A stretch of 64,000 bases of DNA from Chryseobacterium oncorhynchi (GTDB lineage Bacteria > Bacteroidota > Bacteroidia > Flavobacteriales > Weeksellaceae). The notes below the pieces were generated by a model. It was given only the letters and a program-made list of their open reading frames with translations. It was not told where the DNA came from and searched no databases. Of this stretch, positions 27,653 to 35,429 are shown one piece after another. Location of the stretch: positions 1,030,848 to 1,094,847 of the forward strand of contig NZ_PPEI02000001.1 of NCBI RefSeq assembly GCF_002899895.1, read 5' to 3'. Within the stretch, counting starts at the first letter, position 1. Each line of letters begins with the position of its first letter. The translations under genes were made by a program, and so were the position numbers.

Positions 27653-28662
27653 TTCTTCAGCTTTTTGTCGTTAATATAATTGTTCAGGTGAAAGTCTATA
27701 CTTTCTTTTACAGGAATAAACTCATAGTTCAGTTTTTCCCTTACTTTATGATTGGAAATGGTATTGAATGAAGATATGGCTTCAATATTTGATTCTGTAA
27801 CCATTCTCAGTTTTGGAATCAGCCATCCGAATAATGTATTGGCTAATTTTCCGATATTCAGTTGGGATCTTGTAAGGATTCTTGCCTCTTTAAGACCTAA
27901 TCGGGTTCTGATCTGTTTTGCCAGATCGGCATATTTGTTATTTTCAGCAACAATGATAAATCGTTCCCCGAAAATGTTATTTTCCATCAGTTCAATGGCT
28001 GTTTTAGCAACATCTCTTACATCTACATAAGCAGAGCCACCTGCAAATGTAAAACTGTTGTCTTCAAATGTTGAAAAAAGCTCACCACTACTTTGGCTCC
28101 AGTTTCCGCTTCCCACAATCATTCCCGGATTAATGATAACAACATTCAATCCTTCTGCAGATGCTCTCCAAGCTTCCATTTCGGATAAATGCTTGGATAT
28201 GGCATAGGCAGAATGCTCTAATTTCGGGTTAAAATCAGATTCTTCATCCAATTCTCCCTTTTCATTAAAGCTATCTAACACCGCAACGGAACTTACGTGC
28301 AGGAATTTTTCAACTTCGGAACCCTCGCAGGCAAACAACAGGTTTTCTGTACCTTTAATATTGGTATGGTACATTTCTTTCTCATCTTTGGGATGAAAAC
28401 TTACCTTTGCGGCACAGTGATAGACTTCATTCACCCCTTTTAGAGCATCTTTCAAAGAGTCGATATCATCAAAATCGACATTTACCCATTCAATTTTATT
28501 GAAAAAATCGTCAGGATTCTCTGTATAAAAGCTGTATGAATGCCTTACTTCGTTTAAATTGCTGCCAGGTCTCTTGGAAGCACGTACATTTTTACCTCTT
28601 TTTAGAAGTTCCAGCACGATTATTCTTCCCAGAATTCCGGTTGCACCCGTTACAAAAACCAT
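27649..28662 (-). CDS. NAD-dependent epimerase/dehydratase (extended SDR) family protein
   Basis: 337 residues. The Rossmann fingerprint VFVTGATGILGRIIVLELLK (GxxGxxG) opens the protein, followed by the active-site SSVAVLDS segment and YAISKHLSE (YxxxK). It resembles 3-beta-HSD/dihydroflavonol-reductase-like extended SDRs. The translationally coupled acyl-CoA ligase downstream hints at lipid or acyl-intermediate metabolism, but the substrate cannot be named. Confidence 0.87.
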   Translation of the reverse strand: MVFVTGATGILGRIIVLELLKRGKNVRASKRPGSNLNEVRHSYSFYTENPDDFFNKIEWVNVDFDDIDSLKDALKGVNEVYHCAAKVSFHPKDEKEMYHTNIKGTENLLFACEGSEVEKFLHVSSVAVLDSFNEKGELDEESDFNPKLEHSAYAISKHLSEMEAWRASAEGLNVVIINPGMIVGSGNWSQSSGELFSTFEDNSFTFAGGSAYVDVRDVAKTAIELMENNIFGERFIIVAENNKYADLAKQIRTRLGLKEARILTRSQLNIGKLANTLFGWLIPKLRMVTESNIEAISSFNTISNHKVREKLNYEFIPVKESIDFHLNNYINDKKLKK

Positions 28663-28871
28663 TAATTATTTTACTTGATTGCTGACTAAAATATGACAAT
28701 ATTTTCTATCCGGCAATTCTTCAGGTTCCTGCCAAAGTTCCTTTGAAAAACTGCTTTTGCAAATTTGCGATTTTTAAAGCAAAATTCAACTTTATTTAAC
28801 CAATATTATCACTCTGAAAACAAGAATTATGAAGCTTAAAATAGTTTAAACCTCAATGATTGTAAAAAATA

Positions 28872-28908
28872 AAGCCCTGAAAGTATTAATGAAAAACTTC
28901 CAGGGCTT
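28872..28908 (-). terminator. Terminator at the end of the graspetide operon
   Basis: AAGCCCTG...CAGGGCTT stem (with inner AAGT/ACTT pairs), 28 bases past the stop of the last ligase gene; the plus-strand A-rich run on the left is the T-run on the minus strand. Confidence 0.85.
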
Positions 28909-28935
28909 CTTATGATTTAAAAAATATCTTATTAT

Positions 28936-29940
28936 TTAAGCTAAAACTACATTATTTCTTCTTAGAGCCTTGTCACAAAGAACATCTGCAATACTTCTGG
29001 AGATCAGATTTCCCTCCGTAAGATTATCCAGCCAGAAAAACTCACCTGCGGCATTGATCTCAATAAAGTAATATTGATCTTCAGGAGAAACAATAATATC
29101 TATTGCACCATAGTCTACATTATAAATATCCAGAAGCTCCAGCAGTTTTTCTTCAATATCCTTCGGAAGTTCTGTTCTTGTCCATTTATCGAGTAAATTG
29201 ACACCATCCTTTCTCCAATCAACCTTTGCGTCTTCAAATTGTTGTGAATCCACTTCAAATGCATAGACATCTCTTCCTACAATGGTAACACGAAGTTCTT
29301 TTTTCTTTTCGATCATCTGCTGAAACTGCATCGGGCAATATAACAGAGAATCCAACTCTTCAAACTTATCTTCTTTTACCACATTGGTAAAAACCACATT
29401 TTCTACTCCGTCTTCGTAAATAGCAAAACCAGTCTGCATTTTAGCCACTACATTCTGATGTTTAAGGATAAATTTCTTTGCTTCTTCCGGATTGTTTGTA
29501 AGACAGGTTTCCGGAACTGAAAGTCCTATTTTATGAGCTAATTTCAACTGTTCTTCCTTGCTATCCAGTCTTCTGTAAACGCTCGGTTTACCTAATGAAT
29601 AAGCATCAATAGACTCTAGAAACCCGAATAACGTATTACGAATCTCCCCCATTGCTGCTCCGAAAAATTTAGGTTCCATTTCTTCTTTCAGGCCTTTTCC
29701 AATATTATAGGCTCTTCGGTACCACACTGCCGAAATATCATCCAGACGATACTTTGCAGATGGTGTTTCAAGAATACTTATCCATTCTCCATCCTGAAAA
29801 ATGGTTGATAGTTTATTTTCTAAGGGATATAAATCAACATCAAAACGTATAACTTCACAGTTGTTATCTGCAATGTATTCTGTTACTTTTTCAATTGAAA
29901 AATTATCTGCGGTATGTGTTATAATTAAAATTTTATTCAT
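28936..29940 (-). CDS. MvdD/MdnC-type ATP-grasp graspetide ligase (ester-forming)
   Basis: 334 residues from the ATG at 29940 (MNKILIITHTADNF); an 11-codon longer frame is unlikely. In microviridin pathways the MvdD/MdnC enzyme uses ATP to join Thr/Ser hydroxyls to Asp/Glu side chains of a precursor peptide (omega-esters). Matching features are AVWYRRAYNIGKGL, KMQTGFAIYED, YCPMQFQQMIEKKKELRVTI, VDWRKDG and the C-terminal metal-binding IEINAAGEFFWLDN, all as I recall them for MdnC. It overlaps the upstream ligase gene by 8 bases, and the precursor gene starts the unit. Predicted job: close the two ester rings of the precursor at 30977-31198. Confidence 0.9.
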   Translation of the reverse strand: MNKILIITHTADNFSIEKVTEYIADNNCEVIRFDVDLYPLENKLSTIFQDGEWISILETPSAKYRLDDISAVWYRRAYNIGKGLKEEMEPKFFGAAMGEIRNTLFGFLESIDAYSLGKPSVYRRLDSKEEQLKLAHKIGLSVPETCLTNNPEEAKKFILKHQNVVAKMQTGFAIYEDGVENVVFTNVVKEDKFEELDSLLYCPMQFQQMIEKKKELRVTIVGRDVYAFEVDSQQFEDAKVDWRKDGVNLLDKWTRTELPKDIEEKLLELLDIYNVDYGAIDIIVSPEDQYYFIEINAAGEFFWLDNLTEGNLISRSIADVLCDKALRRNNVVLA

Positions 29941-30889
29941 GGAAATTAATTCTTTTGATAAGGTTGTCGGCAATTCTTTCTGCTATGGGAAAACCCAGTT
30001 CTTTTTGAAGCATTCCCCATTCTCCCTGCGGATTGACTTCAAGAAAATAATATTCTCCGTCCTTTCCTTTTATTACATCAATGGCTCCCATATAAAGCCC
30101 CATTTCTTTCATCATGGAAGTCAAGTTTATTTTGATATTTTCCGGTAATTCATAAGCTGACCAAAAGTAGTTTTCATTGCTTATTCTCCAGTCTGCATTG
30201 GTATTGTTATTGATCTTGCCCGTAAAGAACGCTCCGTCTACATACATGATTCTCAATTCATATTCTTTATCAATATAAGGTTGGAAGATCATTGGGCAAT
30301 AGGCAATATCAGAAAGATATTCCAGGGTTTCTTCCTCAATAATCATGGTAGAAATCAGGTTTTCACCACTCATGTTTTTTGATTGTACTCCATGCAGCTT
30401 AGCAATTGCTTTTCCTGAGCAATATTGATGAAAAAATGCTGTTATTTTCTGTTCATCATTAGAAAACATAGTTTTGGGACTGATCAGGTGATTTCTTTGG
30501 GCAATTTTCAGTTGAAGCATCTTGTTTCCGTCAATTTTCTTTTCTTTTTCAAAAGGATTGATCCACGGAATATTTTCAAGAGTAGTGATCAGATTATAAC
30601 GAAGACTTCCATATTCGTTCTGAAAGATCTTTTCATAGTTCTCATCCAATTCTTCCGGAACACCTATCCGCCATGCTTTTCTGTGCCATACTCCTTTAAT
30701 GTCATCAGAATGGATGGTATTTCCGGACTCATCAGTAATTTCAAATGAGTTTTCATTGATACTGATTTTCTGAAGATGATTAAGCTGATCGGAATTCAAT
30801 CTGAAATAAGGAATATTTTTAGAAGAAAGGTATTGAAAGAAAAGATCAATAGTATAAAAATCCTGTGAGTGGGTGATACAGAGAATCAT
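29933..30889 (-). CDS. MvdC/MdnB-type ATP-grasp graspetide ligase (amide-forming)
   Basis: 318 residues, paralogous to the next gene but more diverged from the MdnC pattern: ILCITHSQDFYTIDLFFQYL, GVWHRKAWRIGVPEEL, YCPMIFQPYIDKEYELRIMY, and the terminal ATP-grasp metal motif FLEVNPQGEWGML. In the microviridin pathway the MvdC/MdnB enzyme follows the ester ligase and joins a Lys amine to a Glu/Asp side chain. Its presence fits a core that contains a Lys (K61 of the precursor). Assignment to the amide-forming type is by elimination and by similarity. It sits between precursor and ester ligase; a hairpin precedes its start. Confidence 0.85.
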   Translation of the reverse strand: MILCITHSQDFYTIDLFFQYLSSKNIPYFRLNSDQLNHLQKISINENSFEITDESGNTIHSDDIKGVWHRKAWRIGVPEELDENYEKIFQNEYGSLRYNLITTLENIPWINPFEKEKKIDGNKMLQLKIAQRNHLISPKTMFSNDEQKITAFFHQYCSGKAIAKLHGVQSKNMSGENLISTMIIEEETLEYLSDIAYCPMIFQPYIDKEYELRIMYVDGAFFTGKINNNTNADWRISNENYFWSAYELPENIKINLTSMMKEMGLYMGAIDVIKGKDGEYYFLEVNPQGEWGMLQKELGFPIAERIADNLIKRINFHE

Positions 30890-30907
30890 TTGCCTGTTTT
30901 ACTAAAA

Positions 30908-30934
30908 AGGGAAACTTAAAGTTTAAGTTTCCCT
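30908..30934 (-). terminator. Intra-operon hairpin/attenuator between graspetide precursor and ligases
   Basis: A perfect 12-bp stem AGGGAAACTTAA/TTAAGTTTCCCT with a 3-base loop, followed on the minus strand by TTTTT, lies 43 bases after the precursor stop and about 19 bases before the ATG of the first ligase. It would let most transcripts end after the precursor while some continue into the enzyme genes. Confidence 0.85.
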
Positions 30935-30976
30935 ATTATTACAATTTTGTTAATATGTTACTGTAAAATGATCATT

Positions 30977-31198
30977 TTATAGTAAGATTGCATCATCATC
31001 ACCATCCGAAGGATATTTCATGGTATGTTGCAAATCAGCTTGAGGAGAAGTTACATTGTCTAAAGTAGGCTTTGTAATTGTATCTCTTTCAGGAATTGTG
31101 ATAATACCTGTTCCTCCTTTTACTGTTTCAGGATCTTTAAGTTGTTTTTCAAGAAATGACGCGAAAAACGGCTTCTTTTTTGAGTTTTTGTTTTCCAT
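30977..31198 (-). CDS. Graspetide precursor peptide (microviridin/marinostatin-like)
   Basis: 73 residues from the ATG at 31198; an upstream 16-codon extension (ORF to 31246) is not family-like. The leader holds KKPFFASFLEKQ (residues 8-19), matching the PFFARFLE recognition helix of microviridin precursors. The C-terminal core is HTMKYPSDGDDD with Thr59, Lys61, Ser64, Asp65, Asp67, Asp68, in the spacing used by microviridin (T4, K6, S9, D10, E12, E13). Expected product: a caged peptide with esters Thr59-Asp65 and Ser64-Asp67 and possibly an amide Lys61-Asp68, acting as a serine-protease inhibitor. A candidate -7 box TATTTTCG lies at 31227-31234. Confidence 0.93.
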   Translation of the reverse strand: MENKNSKKKPFFASFLEKQLKDPETVKGGTGIITIPERDTITKPTLDNVTSPQADLQHTMKYPSDGDDDAILL

Positions 31199-31313
31199 AA
31201 GTAAATATGTTTGTTTTTTTGATAATCGAAAATACACAAATTTCAACTTATGGAGAAATATTTTTACATTTTAAGAAAATTTTAACATATTAACAAAAAA
31301 CAATAGCATATTA

Positions 31314-32093
31314 TTAGCTCAATCCCAAGAACTGCTTAACCACATTAGCAAAATCTACAGGATTTTCAGCTTGCACCCAATGTCCTGCATTTTTCACAGT
31401 AACAATTTTAGCCTTTGGAAATTGTTGCTTTATCCCATATTCATCTTGTGGAAGTATATAGTTGGATTTTTCGCCGGCAATAAATAAGGCTTCTCCATCA
31501 AAGGTTCCAAATTTCACTGCGTTGGAAACAAATTCATTATACTTTTCGGATAAAGTTTTAAGGTTAAACCTCCAGTTTAGCTTTTTATTATCATCCCAAT
31601 ACAGGTTTTTTGTTAAAAACTGGATCGTTGATTTTTCAGGAATGTACTGGTTTAAAACAGCTTCCACCTCATTTCTGGAACCTACGGTATTAAAGTCAAC
31701 ACTTTCCAAAGCTTTGATTATACCTTGATGGTGCGGTGGGTAAGCTTTTGGAGAAATATCCACTACAATCAGCTTTTCAACTCTTTCAGGATATTTTATG
31801 GCAAACTGCATTACCGCTTTTCCGCCTAAAGAATGTCCCAAAACATGCGCTTTTTGAATTCCATAATGATCCATATAACGGGCAATATCATCCGCCAGAT
31901 CATCGTGGGACATATCATCTGAATGAAAGCTTCTTCCATGGTTTCTAAGATCAATCAGGTGCACCGGAAGATATTCTCCAAGATCTTTTCCGAAACTTCC
32001 CCAGTTATCAAGCATCCCGAACAATCCGTGGAATACCAAAAGCGGTGTAGCCGTTGAAGCCTCACCAAATATTTTTGAGTTTAAGATTTCCAT
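31314..32093 (-). CDS. Alpha/beta fold hydrolase (YbfF-like esterase)
   Basis: 259 residues. The hydrolase fold is clear: TPLLVFHGLFGMLDNWGSFG (oxyanion region), VHLIDLRNHGRSFH, nucleophile elbow LGHSLGGKAVMQFA, the acid region GTFDGEALFIAGEKSNY, and catalytic His in NAGHWVQAENP. This is closest to the YbfF group of short-chain acyl esterases. Same strand as the graspetide operon and just upstream of it, but no sign that it takes part: the graspetide precursor has its own candidate promoter and this gene is separated by about 115 bases. Confidence 0.88.
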   Translation of the reverse strand: MEILNSKIFGEASTATPLLVFHGLFGMLDNWGSFGKDLGEYLPVHLIDLRNHGRSFHSDDMSHDDLADDIARYMDHYGIQKAHVLGHSLGGKAVMQFAIKYPERVEKLIVVDISPKAYPPHHQGIIKALESVDFNTVGSRNEVEAVLNQYIPEKSTIQFLTKNLYWDDNKKLNWRFNLKTLSEKYNEFVSNAVKFGTFDGEALFIAGEKSNYILPQDEYGIKQQFPKAKIVTVKNAGHWVQAENPVDFANVVKQFLGLS

Positions 32094-32114
32094 ATTTTTT
32101 AGAAATTAGATGCG

Positions 32115-32165
32115 AGAAACTAGACGTTAGAAAAAGACATTAGCTTCCTCTAACTTCTAGCTTCT
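32115..32165. repeat. Imperfect inverted repeat (REP-like) between pdxJ and the hydrolase gene
   Basis: AGAAACTAGACGTTAG (32115-32130) is repeated in inverted form as CTAACTTCTAGCTTCT (32150-32165) with few mismatches and a ~20-base loop. It may be a weak terminator of pdxJ or a dispersed repeat. No T-run follows on either strand. Confidence 0.55.
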
Positions 32166-32175
32166 CCATTATTTA

Positions 32176-32895
32176 TTACCATTTTGCCAATCTCTTCAAG
32201 TAAGATTGAACTGTATTTTCCAGTCCCATATAAAGTGCCTCGGAAACTAAAGCATGTCCGATGGATACTTCCAGTAGATTAGGGATATTGTCTGCAAAGT
32301 ATTTTAGATTCTCTAAGCTCAGATCATGTCCTGCATTGATTCCTAATCCAAACTCAGTAGCAGCAACCGCTGTATCATAATAAGGTTTTATGGCCTGTTC
32401 TTTATTGGTCAAATAATCTTTTGCGTAAGCTTCAGTGTATAGCTCAATTCTGTCTGCACCTGTCTTTGCAGCGGATTCTATAAGCTCAGGCATTGGATCA
32501 AGGAAAATTGAAGTACGGATTCCTGCTTTTTTAAATTCTGCAATGATTTCCGTAAGATAGTCCAAATGTTTTTTGGTGTCCCAACCTGCATTTGAAGTGA
32601 TGGCATCATCTGCATCGGGAACCAATGTCACCTGCTCAGGCTTTACATCAAGCACCATATCAATAAAAGACTGATGTGGATTTCCTTCAATATTGAACTC
32701 AGTCGTAACCAATGGCTTCAGATCATAGACATCTTTTCTGGTAATGTGTCTTTCATCAGGCCTTGGATGAATGGTAATTCCCTGTCCTCCGAATTCCTGG
32801 ATCTTTATAGCAGCTTCTGTAACACTTGGTGTTTCTCCTCCTCTTGCATTTCTTAAGGTCGCAATCTTATTAATGTTTACGCTTAGTTTTGTCAT
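32176..32895 (-). CDS. pdxJ: Pyridoxine 5'-phosphate synthase PdxJ
   Basis: Condenses 1-deoxyxylulose 5-phosphate with 3-amino-1-hydroxyacetone 1-phosphate to pyridoxine 5'-phosphate (DXP-dependent vitamin B6 route). The 239-residue TIM barrel has KLSVNINKIATLRNARGGET, GITIHPRPDERHITRKDVYD, FNIEGNPHQSF, QVTLVPDADDAITSNAGWD, RTSIFLDPMPE, GINAGHDLSLENL and LLEVSIGHALVSEALY, the complete set of PdxJ motifs. It is flanked by hairpin-like repeats on both sides. Confidence 0.96.
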   Translation of the reverse strand: MTKLSVNINKIATLRNARGGETPSVTEAAIKIQEFGGQGITIHPRPDERHITRKDVYDLKPLVTTEFNIEGNPHQSFIDMVLDVKPEQVTLVPDADDAITSNAGWDTKKHLDYLTEIIAEFKKAGIRTSIFLDPMPELIESAAKTGADRIELYTEAYAKDYLTNKEQAIKPYYDTAVAATEFGLGINAGHDLSLENLKYFADNIPNLLEVSIGHALVSEALYMGLENTVQSYLKRLAKW

Positions 32896-32924
32896 TTTTT
32901 TATTTAAGATATTAGACGTCAGTT

Positions 32925-32974
32925 ATCGGATGTAGACTTACAATATAATATCGTAAGATTAACTTCTAATGCTG
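32925..32974. repeat. Imperfect stem-loop upstream of pdxJ
   Basis: GTCAG...CTGAC outer arms and CTTAC/GTAAG inner arms form a long imperfect hairpin in the leader/promoter region of pdxJ. It resembles the element at 32115-32165 in its AGACGT(C/T)AG start. Function unknown. Confidence 0.4.
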
Positions 32975-33043
32975 ACTCTTTTATTATTTTTTAAGTAAGG
33001 TTTTAAAACTAGTCTATAGCCTCAATATCTCACTTTTTGTTCA

Positions 33044-34306
33044 TTATACTTTTACACTTACCTGCATTACCTGAAGTTCAAATTCTTTTGAAGCGACAAG
33101 CAAATGGTCAAAAATATCTGCCTGAATCTGTTCAAAATGTTCCCACTTTGAATCATTTGCAAAACAGTATATTTCAAGAGGAAGCCCTTGCGGAGTAATC
33201 TCCAGCTGACGAACCATTCTGGCTCCACTTTTCTCAATATCAGGATCGTTTTCTATATATTTTTGTGCATAATATCTGAAAACACCGATATTGGTAAGCT
33301 GTCTTCCGTTGATTTCTTTATCATTATGACTCAGATTTTCTTTTTCTTTTTTAATTTCCTGTCTTTTTTCTTCCAGATAATCCGCAATCAAATTGATCTC
33401 CTTTAAGCGCTCAATATCTTCATCAGTAAGGAATTTAAAGGAATTAATATTAAAATAAATGGATTTCTTGATTCTTCTTGTATTGGATTCTGACATCACC
33501 TGTAGGTTTTTGATCTCAGTGGTCAGTAAATCGTAGGTAGGAATTGTGGAAACCGTTTTATCAAAATTGGTAATCTTTGTAGTCAAGAGATTGATCTCTG
33601 TAATATTTCCTTCAATGCTGTACTTGGGAATACTAATCCAGTCTCCCACTTTCATGTTTTTGGATGTAGCAACGTGAAGTCCGGTAACAAATCCTAGAAT
33701 GGTATCCCTGAAAACCAAGACCAAAACAGCTGTTATTGCCCCCAAACTTCCTAAAATAGTCCCTCCTTTAATCCCAAAAATCAGACAGATTCCTATTACA
33801 GAAAGTACAAAAATTCCAAAGATTTTTACCGTTTCAGAAATGGCATTAAGAGTCATGATCTTGTAGTAATCCTGTTTGATTACAAAGTAATTTCTAAAAG
33901 CCGTTAATGCCCTAAATAATAATCCTGCAATCACAAAAATAGTAGCGACTCCAACAATAATCTCCAACAATGCAAAGCTTTTCGGATGTCTGTAGAAGAC
34001 GGAAAGCAATGCATATCCCGCAAAGTTCAATGCTCCTAAGTGAACCACGGAATTGGTAATTCTTGAATCATAGATTGATTTTAAAATAGGGAATTTTTCT
34101 TTATCAAAAAAGAATTTGAAAATAGTATTGACAATGAATTTAAAAACAAAGTCCAAGAGATAGATCATTCCTGCCAGAAATAAAAATTTCAGCATAATCT
34201 GAATAGGAAGTGCCAGATCAGCATATACATGATCTCTCACAAAATAATGGATCTGATCACTGATATTCTGCAGAAAATCTCTGGTATCTTGTATTTCATT
34301 TTTCAT
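33044..34306 (-). CDS. Mechanosensitive ion channel, MscS family (YbdG-like)
   Basis: 420 residues. About five N-terminal hydrophobic helices are followed by the pore-lining/beta domain of MscS: GTILGSLGAITAVLVLVFRD (glycine/alanine-rich TM3), TSKNMKVGDWISIPKYSIEG, and NITEINLLTTKITNFDKT. The large cytoplasmic extension after it (PTYDLLTTEIKNLQVMSESN, charged helix, QLEITPQGLPLEIYCFANDS) is typical of the YbdG/miniconductance subgroup. It releases solutes under membrane tension. Confidence 0.9.
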   Translation of the reverse strand: MKNEIQDTRDFLQNISDQIHYFVRDHVYADLALPIQIMLKFLFLAGMIYLLDFVFKFIVNTIFKFFFDKEKFPILKSIYDSRITNSVVHLGALNFAGYALLSVFYRHPKSFALLEIIVGVATIFVIAGLLFRALTAFRNYFVIKQDYYKIMTLNAISETVKIFGIFVLSVIGICLIFGIKGGTILGSLGAITAVLVLVFRDTILGFVTGLHVATSKNMKVGDWISIPKYSIEGNITEINLLTTKITNFDKTVSTIPTYDLLTTEIKNLQVMSESNTRRIKKSIYFNINSFKFLTDEDIERLKEINLIADYLEEKRQEIKKEKENLSHNDKEINGRQLTNIGVFRYYAQKYIENDPDIEKSGARMVRQLEITPQGLPLEIYCFANDSKWEHFEQIQADIFDHLLVASKEFELQVMQVSVKV

Positions 34307-34423
34307 TACAGCAAATTTATAAAATTAAGAATGATGAATTTACTATTCATTATCAATTTTCATCCCAAATTTTAAACCTTTTATCAATTTACTTTTTTCA
34401 TATCTTCGTTTATATTTAAAAAA

Positions 34424-34915
34424 ATGGATACAACAATCATTAATATTCTTTGTCTTGTTTTATTATTTGTTGGAATATTGGGTACTTTTCTCCCGGTTCT
34501 TCCCGGCTTATTGCTAAGTATCTGCGGATTGCTGATCTATAAATTCGGGACGGATGCTGATCTTCCGATGATCTATATCTGGGCATTTGGTATTCTTACC
34601 TTGGCTTCTGTAGTGCTGAGCTATGTGATTCCTGCTAAAACCAACAGGAAATATGGAGGTACACGCTGGGGAAGCATCGGATCTGTGATCGGAACCATTG
34701 TAGGCATATTTATTCCGATACCTTTAGGCTTCCTGATCGGAATGTTTGCAGGGGTATTTATTGGTGAACTTCTGCATGACAGCAAGGATATGAACAAGGC
34801 ATTACAATCCACTAAAGGAGCATTAATTGGGTTTATTTACGGAACCGGATTTAGCTTTGTAGTGGGAGTGGCAATGTTTTTGGTAGTACTTCTGAATATG
34901 TTTGATATTATTTAA
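34424..34915 (+). CDS. DUF456 domain-containing membrane protein
   Basis: 163 residues with five or so hydrophobic helices. The glycine-rich DUF456 pattern is visible: LLFVGILGTFLPVLPGLLLS, the YGGTRWGSIGSVIGTIVGIF segment, and GTGFSFVVGVAMFLVVLLNM. Function unknown. A TATCTTCG box (34401-34408) upstream may be its -7 element. It lies 16 bases before the next lipoprotein start and probably shares its transcript. Confidence 0.85.
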   Translation: MDTTIINILCLVLLFVGILGTFLPVLPGLLLSICGLLIYKFGTDADLPMIYIWAFGILTLASVVLSYVIPAKTNRKYGGTRWGSIGSVIGTIVGIFIPIPLGFLIGMFAGVFIGELLHDSKDMNKALQSTKGALIGFIYGTGFSFVVGVAMFLVVLLNMFDII

Positions 34916-34931
34916 CAAAAAAAGAGAGATC

Positions 34932-35429
34932 ATGTTTCATAAAGTTATCATACTTAGCCTGGGAATATTCGCATTAACAGGATGCGATGCCCAAAAGAAA
35001 GCCAAGGCAACTCCAAAAACTTCTGAAATGACTACACCTACAACTCCTGATCAAAAGAACGGTATCGTTTATTTGAATGAGGGTGAAAACAAATTTCTGA
35101 AAGAATTCCAGATGAATGTTACTTTCAAGGGAATCTCTGAGGACAGCCGATGTCCTGAAGGGGTAAATTGTATCTGGGCCGGAGCAGCACTTGCTCAGGT
35201 TGAAGTCATGGGAACCTCTACCCGACCTATGGTTTTAAATCTTGCCAGTATGGATTACCCGAATAAAAACTATCGACAATCAGCAGATTTTAACGGCTAT
35301 ACAATTACATTGCAGGAAGTAAACCCTTATCCTAAGGCAGATGGAGGTACAACGGCATTAAACGGAAAATATAAGATCGGGATTTCCATCAAAAAAACAG
35401 GAAAAACTTCCGATTCTACCACGCAATAG
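34932..35429 (+). CDS. Putative lipoprotein, function unknown
   Basis: 165 residues from the ATG at 34932 (MFHKVIILSLGIFALTGC, lipobox LTGC, preceded by AAAGAGAG). The body is a small beta domain with EFQMNVTFKGISEDSRCPEG and NCIWAGAALAQVEV, a pattern with two Cys shared by many secreted flavobacterial proteins of unknown role. Its last 14 bases overlap the 3' end of ung on the other strand. Confidence 0.72.
   Translation: MFHKVIILSLGIFALTGCDAQKKAKATPKTSEMTTPTTPDQKNGIVYLNEGENKFLKEFQMNVTFKGISEDSRCPEGVNCIWAGAALAQVEVMGTSTRPMVLNLASMDYPNKNYRQSADFNGYTITLQEVNPYPKADGGTTALNGKYKIGISIKKTGKTSDSTTQ

Noticed and set aside
30964-30979. Perfect palindrome TAAAATGATCATTTTA overlapping the precursor stop
   Set aside because: No T-run follows and the stronger hairpin at 30908-30934 explains termination; AT-rich palindromes of this size occur by chance in such DNA.
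31199-31246. 16-codon N-terminal extension of the graspetide precursor
   Set aside because: Starting at the internal Met gives a leader that fits the known class (short charged start, then PFFASFLE); the extension is hydrophobic/aromatic and overlaps the promoter region.
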